Assembly (NCBI GenBank): GCA_007922225.1
Contig: ML679954.1
Span: forward strand, 18,389,008-18,453,007
Source: Emydura subglobosa
Lineage: Eukaryota > Chordata > Testudines > Chelidae
Direction: 5' to 3'
DNA length: 64,000 bases
Notes under the pieces: generated by a model
Databases searched by the model: none
What the model saw: the letters and a program-made list of their open reading frames with translations, nothing else
Told to the model about the DNA's origin: nothing
Shown: positions 12,960 through 22,495 of the stretch, piece by piece
Layout of the letters: each line of letters starts with the position of its first letter
Numbering within the stretch: position 1 is the stretch's first letter
Position numbers and translations under genes: made by a program

Positions 12960-13045
12960 ATCAGATCCTGTCAGTGCTACCACTGATGCCCTTTTTAAGT
13001 ATGATTCTTGATACAGCGATATTAAAGCATTTTTCCAGTGTAGAC
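12960..13045 (-). mobile_element. End fragment of a MITE-like DNA transposon
   Basis: AGTGTAGACAAGCCCTGAG near 13025-13044 is the reverse complement of the GGCTTGTCTACACT terminus found on turtle/crocodilian non-autonomous elements. The opposite end is not found nearby, so this is probably a truncated or heavily mutated copy. The left limit is a guess. Confidence 0.45.
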
Positions 13046-13729
13046 AAGCCCTGAGTCTATTATAAATCATTTTAAAAAACCCAAAGACCTGAGGGTTCAA
13101 ATCAAGGCAAAATCAAAAGTGAAATAAGATCCACGTGGACCTCTGCCAACTGCAACTTGGTAAAATGTGTTTTCAAAATAAAGTTGGGTAAACCTCAGCA
13201 GTTCTATACAGCAAAATCAGTCATGTGAGCTTCTAATACACTCTCACCATGTTTCACTTAGACTGGGTTGTGTCCAAATGGAAACCTGAAAAATGGAGAT
13301 AAACTGGAGAGTTTCATGTTGAACATATGAAACTGCAGATTCTGCATATTTTCTAAGCAGGATAAAAAACTTGGTCTTGGTTTATTAAAAACTGGGTCCA
13401 GTTAGAGCATACTTAGGCCAATATTCATCATACACTTGAAAGGTAACTAGTGCCTGGACGTGATCTGACATTATAGTACTAACAAAAACTGAACTCCAGA
13501 CAATGTTCATATGATGTCAGGTTTCATTATGAATATTTCACACCGCTCTAAGAAGGACTTCTAAAGCACTATGTTAGAAAAAAGTAGGGCACTTTCTGGG
13601 TCATTCTCTTGCTTATTCCTAAATTGTGTTCTTCCTGGACACTGGGGGGAATAAAAGGATAAGAAGAAAAGGTTATGGCTCTAGATAAGGGGTTACTGCC
13701 ACCAGTTCTTTCCTCAGCTGCCAGGTACG
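13046..13729. other. Non-coding DNA, nothing recognised
   Basis: I see no gene or named repeat in this stretch. Confidence 0.5.
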
Positions 13730-13797
13730 ATTCAGCAAAGCATGGAGCACTTGCTTAACTTTAATCACAGGTTTGAGTGCCTTGCTGATTCATGGCC
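13730..13797. repeat. Short fold-back repeat (TTCAGCAAAGCA family)
   Basis: It starts with ATTCAGCAAAGCATGGAGC and ends with GCCTTGCTGATTCATGGCC, so the ends are inverted copies of TTCAGCAAAGC. Related copies are at 14529-14706, 15893-15990, 48565-48628 and 58148-58300. I know the pattern as very common in turtles and crocodilians. Its class is uncertain. Confidence 0.5.
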
Positions 13798-14528
13798 TCA
13801 ACTGTCCAGTTTAGAAGGTCTGTAACAAAAGCTCTCATAAAGTGTGAATAGGCACTGTTATTAAAAGCCAGAGAGAAATATAGCTAGAGAGGTTTATTCT
13901 TTTCTTGGCTCTCAAATGAGAAATGAGTGCTGCAGTGAACATTTCAATGATATATATATTATGTATCTATGTTCTAGATTTTTTTATAATCCTATGAGTC
14001 GTTTTAAAAAGGCAATACAACAGATTTCATATTATACTAGCATCTGTGGTATTGAAGTGTGCCATACATAATTCTGTATTTAATCTAGATATTACAGAGT
14101 CGCATCTTGCATGCTACTATATTTATATTAAATTAATCTCAGTGCACAAAACCATTTTCTATGGCCTTCATCACTTCCCTAAATATAAAATAAAAAGTAG
14201 TTGATATCATGGTTCAGGATTCGCTTCCTGTATAATTTAAGAGGATGCTGCAAACATGTAGGTGAATGACAAGGAAATAAAAACCACATCTTACATATTT
14301 AAACAAGAGATGTGATATCTGGAAGAAATTTGGGCTGCTGTTGTCACTCAGGCAGAATAAGGCATAGCCACAAGTGAAAAAAGGTGTGGCTCATTTAGCA
14401 ATTTTTTTTTTAAGCAACCAGTCATGGATCCAGAGTGTCTCTTTAAAATTAGTTGTTTGGTTTGTTTTTTGGTCATATAAATGTACACCTGCATATCCTC
14501 GTGGTTGATTATAAGACATTAAGACTCT

Positions 14529-14706
14529 AGTTCAGCAAAGTATTTGAGATGAGATTTGCAAAGAGGCCTAAGGCAATTAGGCCCTTGACTCCCACTGACT
14601 TTCAGCGGGAATTGAGTACCTAACTCCCTTAGGTGCCTTTGAAAATTCCAGCTTTGAACATATACTTAAGTTTATTACAATTCAGCAGGGCACTTGAGGA
14701 TGTACC
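14529..14706. repeat. TTCAGCAAAG repeat interrupted by a second fold-back repeat
   Basis: The outer parts, GTTCAGCAAAGTATTTGAG on the left and CATATACTTAAG with ATTCAGCAGGGCACTTGAGG on the right, belong to the TTCAGCAAAG family. Between them 14550-14651 is a different palindromic repeat. Its left half contains CAAAGAGGCCTAAGGC and its right half CTTAGGTGCCTTTGAAAATT, which are approximate inverted copies about a centre near 14600. The simplest reading is that the inner element inserted into the outer one. Confidence 0.5.
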
Positions 14707-15892
14707 TAAGTGCATTGCTGTTTCTGGCCACACAGCTAAATGAATTTGTATGGCAGTGCAGTCATTTTACACGTGTCAACTCTGCAACTGGAGTTCTCAG
14801 AGCTGTGTGAAAACCAGTTTGCAACATTCATGTGGACCTCATTTCTGTTTTGACTTCACTGTTATTTGCACCCCTTGAGTTGTGCTTTGGTGCCCTGCTG
14901 CTCAGTTGAATAAAGAATATCCACATGAACAAGGTCAAATCCCAGGGTTCATGTTTAAATATCTACAGTACATTGATACAGTTACAAGATACAGTTAACA
15001 GTACCTCAAGCTTATAACTAATAAGATGTTACTTTATCAAAATTATTTTTGATATTTCTCTGGAGTGCTATAGCTGAATGCTGAATTGACATATGAAAGT
15101 ACTTTTTACACATCCTGAATGGATGGATGGGTGTATGTGCGCAATCACGGAGCCAGTTTCTGATTAACGTGGAAAAGAGGAGGGAACATAGGAGATGAAG
15201 AACAAATAAAGTGCAGAGATACTGGAAATGCTTACCCACAACTAAAATGTAGATAAAAAAATTCAGTTGCAAGGAGGAGAAATATTAGTAATCTTTTGGG
15301 GAAGATATATATTGCACGTTAGAACTCGATTTCCCAAGAGCTTTCTGTAGACACTTTAATAAATAACTCTGTCCAATTAAAGAGATTCTTGAACTGTACA
15401 TGTAGCATTTAAGCAGTTGGATACATTTTATTTGAAAACTTGCTTTAGTTTTTTCCTCCCCATGTATTTTGTTTGCTAGGGATTATGGCAGTGTACTCCT
15501 ACTTTACCAGTAAAGGCTCTGGTCCTGCAACTGATAGCATGTGACCAGACAGCTGTGCCCATGGAGAGTCCCATTGATCTCAATCAATTGGGCCATCAGT
15601 TGCACAGATCTGGGCCAAAATTGGAAAACAGGGCTGTCTATCTGATCATTGGAAGCTGAGCTATTGGAATACTATTTAGCACACTTTTTTCTCTACTTCT
15701 CTACTTTTTTTTCATAATCTGAGCATCCAGTCAGACTTCCCTCCACCCGCCCCTTGTAGTATGTAAAATAAGGCTTTGGTCTTTCTTGCACTTTTCGGAC
15801 TCTTACTACTTTATCATATTTTTCTCTAGTTTGAATATTCCAATCTGAATTCAAATTGTGTATTATAGGAAAGTTATTGTGATGGAAAGGGG
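14707..15892. other. Non-coding DNA, nothing recognised
   Basis: No gene seen. Diffuse phrases such as GGTCCTGCAACTGATAGCA near 15520 may be remnants of old dispersed repeats. Confidence 0.45.
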
Positions 15893-15990
15893 CCCTGATT
15901 CAGAAATGCATCCCTGTGCAGCAAAGCACTTAAACTCTTTATTTAAATTCCACTGGATCTTGAGCACACACTTAAAATTAATCATGAACA
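15893..15990. repeat. Short dispersed repeat (CAGCAAAGCACTTAA family)
   Basis: It contains CTGATTCAGAAATGCAT and CAGCAAAGCACTTAAACTC and then TTGAGCACACACTTAAAAT, a partial copy of the fold-back repeat described at 13730. Confidence 0.45.
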
Positions 15991-16599
15991 AAGGTTTAAG
16001 AGGCTCTTTCATGGACCACACACCCAGACAGCTTCAGAGGGGGTGTCTCCTACTGTAAGGGAGGGACCTTTCCCATAAGAAGTCAAGAATAGATCTGGGG
16101 AAGGAGGAGAGTATACCCCTCTGTATGGGAGAACGTAAGACTATCATCAATAGCAGCAACAGGGAGTCTGTCTGTGAACCCTCTTCCAACAATAAATAGA
16201 TGTGTCTGCTTTGCTAAAGAATGTGTGCTTCTTGCTGTACCTTGTGACCACTAAATATTCTCCAAGATCACATAAACTGACTGGTGATTCAGTACTGTTA
16301 TGAACTGAATGGCATTCCTTTTCCAGAAATGCTTTTCTGGGCTGGGAAAGAAGAAAGAACTTATGGCCAACTTCAAATCTTACCCAAAGTTTGTGATCTT
16401 TCAAACAAAGCCAAAGTATTTCAGATTTGAGTAGCATTGAAAACACTTTCTTTTTAAGTACATCAAGGATTAGATGTACTTGTGGAGCTTAAATGAAGCT
16501 AATTTATCACCAGCAGTCCTCTATGCAGCATAACAGATGAGCCATGGCATGGGGAGAAAACAAGGGACATGTAATGAGATGTCCACCCCACACAAGGCA
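15991..16599. other. Non-coding DNA
   Basis: No gene recognised. The 99-codon minus-strand frame at 16147-16446 has no recognisable domain. Confidence 0.45.
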
Positions 16600-17245
16600 G
16601 AGTAGGTTAAAATGGGTTAATTAACTTCATATTCTGAACCTGGGGAGAGCCAGGGATTGAAGACTGATTGATGCTACTGAGAAGGAAAAGGCAGGGCTAG
16701 TATAAAGGTAGGAAGTTGGAGTCAGGAGGGAATCTGTAGCTATTTTCTGGATGTGTAGAGAGGAAGGGAAGAAAATTAACCAACCAACCAGGAGGCAAGT
16801 AGAAACTCCGGGGGATCCTTGCCCTGAAGGAAGGGTTTATCCAGGAGGGTGGTGGAGCAAAAGCCTGAGAGAGGTGGAGGAGGAAAAGGCTCAGGGAAAC
16901 TGCAGACCTTGGTTGCTAATTAGAAGGTCCCTGAGCTGGAACTCAGGGGAACCCTACCCACCCTGTACTCAATCAGCCCCTGGAGAAGTAGCAAGGTCTG
17001 GGTAGTGAAAGAGAAGACTTCCATTTTAGAGGGAGAGACTTGGATAACCCCCTGGAAGGGGAAAACCCACATAGACCTGACCAGAGGACCAAGGCATGAA
17101 GAGACATCACCCTGAGTCACAGAGAAAAAAGTGGCAGGGCAGGTGAACAAGTAACAGAAGGGGGGCATTGGAGCTGGAAGGAGCTAATCCCTGAGCAGCC
17201 TGGAGAAGGTGCCCTAGTGGTGAGTGAACCATGTGAGAGGATACC
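16600..17245 (+). repeat. GC-richer LTR-like or other dispersed repeat block
   Basis: The block is richer in G and purines than its surroundings, with a TATA-like GTATAAAG at about 16700 followed by GGA-rich sequence. Phrases such as TTGGATAACCCCCTGGAAG and GGCATTGGAGCTGGAAGGAG look to me like a turtle dispersed family, probably LTR-derived. I see no primer-binding site, polypurine tract or gag/pol frame, and I cannot fix the ends, so the class is inference. Open frames on both strands (84, 82 and 79 codons) overlap each other and are likely composition effects. Confidence 0.35.
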
Positions 17246-17264
17246 TTCCATGCGCTTATAGTAT

Positions 17265-17389
17265 AGGCTAACCAGATGTCCGGATTGTATAGGGGCAGTC
17301 CTGATATTCAGACTTTTTTTATATAGGTGCCTATTACTAACCCTCCCACCCATCATCCTGATTTTTCACACTTGCTATCTGATCACCCT
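17265..17389 (+). mobile_element. Small terminal-inverted-repeat element, 125 bp
   Basis: The left end AGGCTAACCAGATGTCC and the right end CTATCTGATCACCCT are imperfect inverted copies. The interior (ATAGGGGCAGTCCTGAT, CCTGATTTTTCACACTTGC) matches a short non-autonomous DNA element common in turtle genomes, whose ends read AGGGTGACCAGAT. No target-site duplication is evident, so I do not assign a superfamily. Confidence 0.65.
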
Positions 17390-18688
17390 GTTGGCATGAC
17401 TGCATTATAGGGTGGTATGAAATCAGTCCAAAACCAGTTTGAGAGCCTTGAAATCCCACTATCCTAGGAAGGGAGAGCCTGATTCTGATCTTACTTACAT
17501 TAATTTGTAATATTTTAATTCTATTGACAGTTACTCCTAAAGCTACCTCCTGTGAGCTCAGACTCCAGTTTGGAGAAGCTTTCTGTCTGTCTGAGAAACT
17601 CAGTGTTGTTCAATGGAATTTACCTCGCAAAGCTAGAAGTGCCTTAGGTGAAGCAGAGTTTTTTATGTCTCTAGGAACATGCTCTGGTACAAATGTGCAG
17701 TGATGATGGGTGGGTCAAGAGGAAGAGGAGACTGCTGCTTTATTCAGGAAAAAGAAATCACAGCTATGGAGGACAGACTGCTGAAAGGCATGGGAAAATA
17801 GTTGTTTCTATTGTGATACTTTTTATTGCAACTGTCTCATTGTTTTCACTGTTGTGCACTGTACGACTGGCTATGCATTATTTTAACTGATAAAACGGCT
17901 TTGTAGGATGTTTATTGTAGGATGAATGGCTTCAAGCATCCTTGTACCCCTCCTCTCATAAAAGAGGCTCTAGCCCTTGCCACACTGACAGTCATTTCTA
18001 GAATGGCTCCCTAGATGAAACATTTTCAGAACTCACATTTCAGGCTCAGTTAAAGCAGCCCACTGTATGTGACGGGGTTTCAAATTCTGGTGAGCGAGTC
18101 TAGCCTTTGTGTTTGGTTCCATTCATCCCTTAGGTTCTCTTTTTATTAGGAGCCTGATATTATCTATTAGTACTGTGAGGAATGAGCTTGAAATCACCCA
18201 TCTGAATCACTACACAGACGATTCCAAATGCTCCAGGAAGAGTAATGGAGTTGCTTAGATTATGTAGTAATGTGCAGGAAGGGTCATTATATTATACTGT
18301 ATTGGGTCCTAGAAGAGCACTTAATTGCTTCTATGTCCAGATTTTTGCAATTCACATACCTGTAGCTAGTAAGAGAGTTGAAAGGGAGCACAGGGTCAAA
18401 TTAAACCAAAACACTTGTACCTGGTGGTGTCTGTCTTGAGTACTGTAAAATTGAGCAGAGAGTGTGAAGGGGAAGTGATGCCCTGTCTGAGCACTTTTAT
18501 TACTGAGAGTAGCGAACATCTGCAAAAGATTTGAATATAGCGATACAGCACGTAAGGTTACCATTGTTGTATTAGGGTATTTATATTGTTACATAACTGA
18601 TCTCATCAGTATATATTTAGTAGCTTATGTATCTGAAATATGTGTTCTCTAAAGGTAATTATATTTCTGTACTGTTCCTATATTTGTG
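17390..18688. other. Non-coding DNA, nothing recognised
   Basis: No gene or repeat I can name. Open frames at 17693-17890 and 18245-18439 are short and unrecognised. Confidence 0.45.
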
Positions 18689-19601
18689 ATAGAATCCTAG
18701 AACCATAGGACTGGAAGGGACCTTGATGGGTCATCTAGGTCATTGTTTTTGTAAGAGTTGCTTAATGTAATGTGCTTAACTTTCTGTATCTAGCCAGTCC
18801 CCTGCAGGCTAGAGTTTACAGAGGCAGGGCTAAGTATTATCTAGATCATCCCTTGCGGGTGGTTCTCACCTGTTCTTAAAAACCTCCAGTGATGGAGATT
18901 TCATAGCCTTCCTAGATCATTTGTTCCAATGCAGAGAAACACATCTTAACATTTCTCCTAAATTTGTCTTGCTACAATTGAAGCCCGTTACTACGTGTCC
19001 CATGTTCTGTGGTTAAGGAGACCAATTTATTGCCTTCCTCTTTATGATACCTCTTACATACTGAAGACTTATGTTCCCCCTCAGTCTTCTCTTCTCTAGA
19101 CTAAACAAACCCAGCTTTTTTAATCTTTCCTCGTAGGTCATACTTTCTAGACCTTCAATCATTTTATGTTCCTCTTCTCTGGACTTTGTCCAATTTGTAC
19201 ACATCTTTCCCAAAGTGTAGTGCTCGCAACTGGACACAATCCCCCGGGCTGAATAGATACTTTTCTTGCTTAAAACACTCCTGCTAATACATCCCAGAAT
19301 TATATTCACTTTTTTTTTGCAGTAGTATTAACTCAATTTAGTTGGTAATCTATTATAATCCCCAGATCCTTTTCTGTAATACTACTTCCTGTGCGGTCAT
19401 TTCCCATTTCATATTTGTACAATTGGTTGTTTCTTCATAAGTGTAGTACTCTACATTTGACCTTATTGAATTTCATCCCATGTATTTCAGACCATTTCTC
19501 CAGTTTGTTGAGATCCTTTTGAATTCTAATCCTGACCTCCAAAGTGCTTACAACTGCCCTCCCCAGATTGGTATCATCCACCAAACTTTATAAATGTACA
19601 C
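18689..19601 (-). mobile_element. CR1 LINE, 5'-truncated 3' portion
   Basis: Read on the plus strand, the block opens with ATAGAATCCTAGAACCATAG and GGACTGGAAGGGACCTTGAT. This is the reverse complement of the CR1 3' terminus with its ATTCTATGATTCT-like tail. It then runs through the 3' UTR into ORF2 sequence (for example CTAGACTAAACAAACCCAGC and GAATTTCATCCCATGTATTT), consistent with a 5'-truncated LINE copy. Short extra sequence around 18740-18790 appears inserted relative to the remembered consensus. CR1 LINEs move by target-primed reverse transcription and are the dominant LINEs of turtles, crocodilians and birds. Confidence 0.88.
19013..19601 (-). pseudogene. CR1 ORF2 C-terminal remnant
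   Basis: The minus-strand frame at 19013-19309 contains the peptide EERLKKLGLFSLEKRRLRG, a hallmark of the C-terminal region of the CR1 ORF2 protein. GCISRSVLSK lies upstream of it, as in the family. Between the two the frame does not follow the family, pointing to frameshift decay. Further upstream (towards 19601) the sequence continues as CR1 ORF2 but is not open in one frame. The catalytic YADD region and the endonuclease are absent because the copy is 5'-truncated. Confidence 0.8.
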
Positions 19602-21059
19602 TCATGTTCATGTGAATAGTTTAGGGGAAAATATTTATTTAAAACCATCAAATATGTTTAGTACATTTATGCTAATGCATAGAACATTTTATGGATTTCG
19701 GTGATTCAAGGTGACCTGTGGTGAACTGGAAATTGTTTTTTGCTTGCAGGACAGAGTCCCTGAAAAAGCTGAAAGGCACAGCTGAGATTTATTGTGCTGC
19801 ATGAATCTCTTGGGAGGGAGGGGGGAGGTCACAGTGTTGGGAGACTGGTTTAAAAAGAAGTTTCAGGAAATAATTGTCATAACTACTCTTGACTGGGTAG
19901 GCTTTTGATCCCAGGAACTTTTTTTGTATTGTTTACAATGGGCAAACTCATCTAGTCATTCTGATCTCTTAATAATTACTGCATTTGAGGCAGTAATTTA
20001 GACCAGCTGCACAGGAGTCTGTGTAGGCCAATTATTATTTCAGCTGTGTGAAATAAGTCATTATGGCTTACATTAACACACTTCTGCTCTTTCATAAGCA
20101 GACGAGTCCTGCCAGACCTACGAGGGGTCTCTTTTGCCAAACTACCTCTCCTCGACAGGACAGATTTATCCAAGTTAAATTATTAGTGAACAGGAGAATG
20201 ATTTCTCTCATCCCCCGCCCCTTACTTTATCATTATTACATTGCCATTTTACTCTAGTATTGTTGGCAGCCACGACTGGAGGCTTTAGAGAAACTGAAGC
20301 TCTCACCCAAGTCGAAAGCTTTGCTTTGCCTCAACCTGTTTATTACTTGACATTTATAATCAAAAAGGCTGAATGGACTCTGACTTCAAATCTTGACACA
20401 AGGCATAACAATCATCTTTTTTAAGGTGCCTCCTTCCTGGAGTATCCATCAGAGCACTCTTATTATATTTCCCCTTTAATTTAGAATCAGACTGGAGATG
20501 GGAAGACACAAACAATTAGCAACTGTCATTTCTCTTCATAGGATCGTATCTTAGTGTTCAGTTGGTGCTTTATGGCAAAAATCCTCACAGGTGCTGATCA
20601 CTTGCAATTCCCATTAATCAGAAGTTTTATCTTGAGAGATCAATTGACTTTGAACTCCCATGGTAATTATTCCTGGGAGATGAAGGATTTTAGCCCCACA
20701 CTCTTCACTCATTATATTGAGTTAACCAAAGTCCACTCTATTTCAGATTATTTCACACCAAAAGAAAATACTTTAATTAGGTTTCTAATGTATTTTAATT
20801 CCTTATGCCTAACCCTCTGTAGCCTCTAATGATTTAATTATGCTAATTAATGCTGTAAGTACAGGTGCCTGTGTAGTCTTTGTTTTTCATTTTCATAGCT
20901 AAATTCCGCATATTTTGAGCAGCAAAATGGATATCTGAATTAATGCCAGATTTTCCAGCATAGCCCAAATATGAATGTGAGTTTAGTTTCCTGAAAACCA
21001 GTACATGATGACAGCTATAGCTACAATAGTAATTATAGCACAGTGATAGTGGTTTCCAT
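19602..21059. other. Non-coding DNA with an AT-rich homeodomain-motif patch
   Basis: No gene recognised. About 20770-20870 is AT-rich with TTTAATTAGG, TTTAATTATG and GCTAATTAATGC, motifs typical of homeodomain targets and of ancient enhancers, though AT-rich DNA gives such motifs by chance. Confidence 0.4.
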
Positions 21060-21765
21060 CTAGTGCTCTCAAGGCTTTTGACAAACACTCATTTATTCTC
21101 AGCACTCATCCTTTGACTTAGTGTGAAGGTATAAGGGATACCATTTCTCTGGGTTCAGAGGCCTACAGCAGGCAGGGTTAGCCAGCCAGCCAGATGCACC
21201 TGGGGAGGGAAAACCAGAAACTTAATTGGCTGATCCTCTTAAAAGAAGGCAGCAGGAAATAGAGAGGTGTCAGCAATATTCTTCAGAGAGTAGGCCAGTG
21301 GCTGTGTGCCTATGGACTGCTGGTGGAGCAACTGTATTACTGAGGTGTTGAGGGAAGAGCCAGGAAATTTTGGGTTGACGAACTTACTAGAGTGAAGGAC
21401 AGACATGGGAAGGGACTACTCAACCTGTAGAGACTTTGAGGGAAGAACTTTTGAGGCTTTTATTTGTCTTGTTAAAAAACCCAAAAGAAAACCTTAACTC
21501 TGAGAAACTGCTTCCCTGGATTATGGGAGAGAGCTTCTGACAGAATTACCCAGGGCGTGAGCTGGCTCAGCGAGAACAAAACCTACACTGGTAGGAGGAT
21601 GATGTTATAAGATAGGCCCTAATCCTTTACACATGGGTAATTCTCTCCATTTTAATAACTGAACATAGAGGTGGGAAAGGCATGGGCAAGGTCAAAAAAC
21701 AAGTCCATGGTAGAGCTAGGAAGAGAACAGACATCTAGTCTTGTGCTATAGCCACAAATGTTGCA
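21060..21765 (-). repeat. MIR-like SINE interrupted by an LTR-like insertion
   Basis: The flanks, 21060-21120 (CTCTCAAGGCTTTTGACAAA) and about 21625-21765 (CTCCATTTTAATAACTGAAC, GGGCAAGGTC, GTCCATGGTAGAGCTAGG), resemble two parts of a reverse-complemented MIR-like SINE, the kind reading CCATTTTACAGATGGGAAAC. The sequence between them (about 21123-21625) is different in character. It contains AGATGCACCTGGGGAGG and CTTAATTGGCTGATCC, which recall the LTR-like block at 16600-17245. I read this as an insertion into an older SINE. The exact junctions are uncertain. Confidence 0.35.
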
Positions 21766-22404
21766 CAATCACATCTCCATCCCCTTCCCCCTGAAGTTTT
21801 GAGCGTTGTTCTCATTGACCTTCTAGTTTGTAACTGTGCTCAAAAAGCTTCACCTGAATGTTCAGTTGTGTTGCAAACATCCACATCCTATAGCTTCATG
21901 TTTATAGTTTTGGGCCATGAATCCAAAAGCTCTGTTAGCCGGTTTCTCTGATTTGAGAAGTACCTTCTCAGTTAGTGGTAAGTGGAATAAGTCTGAATTG
22001 TGCTGTTTTGCTTCACTAGAAGTCTGAGTAGTCCCTTTGCACTGCTACTTTGAATTAAGTAAGCAACAACAGTATTATTGCAGTCTCTGGATTAGTAATG
22101 TAGCAATTTAGCAGTTCTTTGCAAGCCTAATGAAGCTCAAGCATGTTCACAGCAGTCCAATGGAAGTCCCATGATTGCATTTACAATACTTATTCAATAC
22201 AAATGATTAAAAAAGGAGGGTTTTTTTTCAGTTTGTTGGCAGCCCCTCTGTTGCAGTGGGACTGCATTGCAGCAGGGTCTTCTCGCTACTGGGGAAGAAA
22301 GTGTACTATTTCTGAATATGCCATGCAGAAACACTTTACAAAACTATATAAAATACATGGATATTTTAAAACAAACTTTACAACTTCTGGGAAGATTCAT
22401 GGAT
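21766..22404. other. Non-coding DNA, nothing recognised
   Basis: No gene recognised. Open frames of 65-88 codons at 22143-22464 overlap one another and show no domain. Confidence 0.45.
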
Positions 22405-22495
22405 GCTAGTTCCACAGCCAGTGTAAATTGGTTTAGTTCCATTAATGTCAATGGAGAAATATAGATATGCAACAGCTGAAGATTTAGCCCATGTG
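22405..22495. repeat. Short fold-back repeat (AGCTGAGG family)
   Basis: CCAGTGTAAATTGG, TTAGTTCCATTAATGTCAAT and CAACAGCTGAAGATTTAGCC follow the same order as the palindromic repeat at 35074-35154, but more diverged. Confidence 0.45.
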
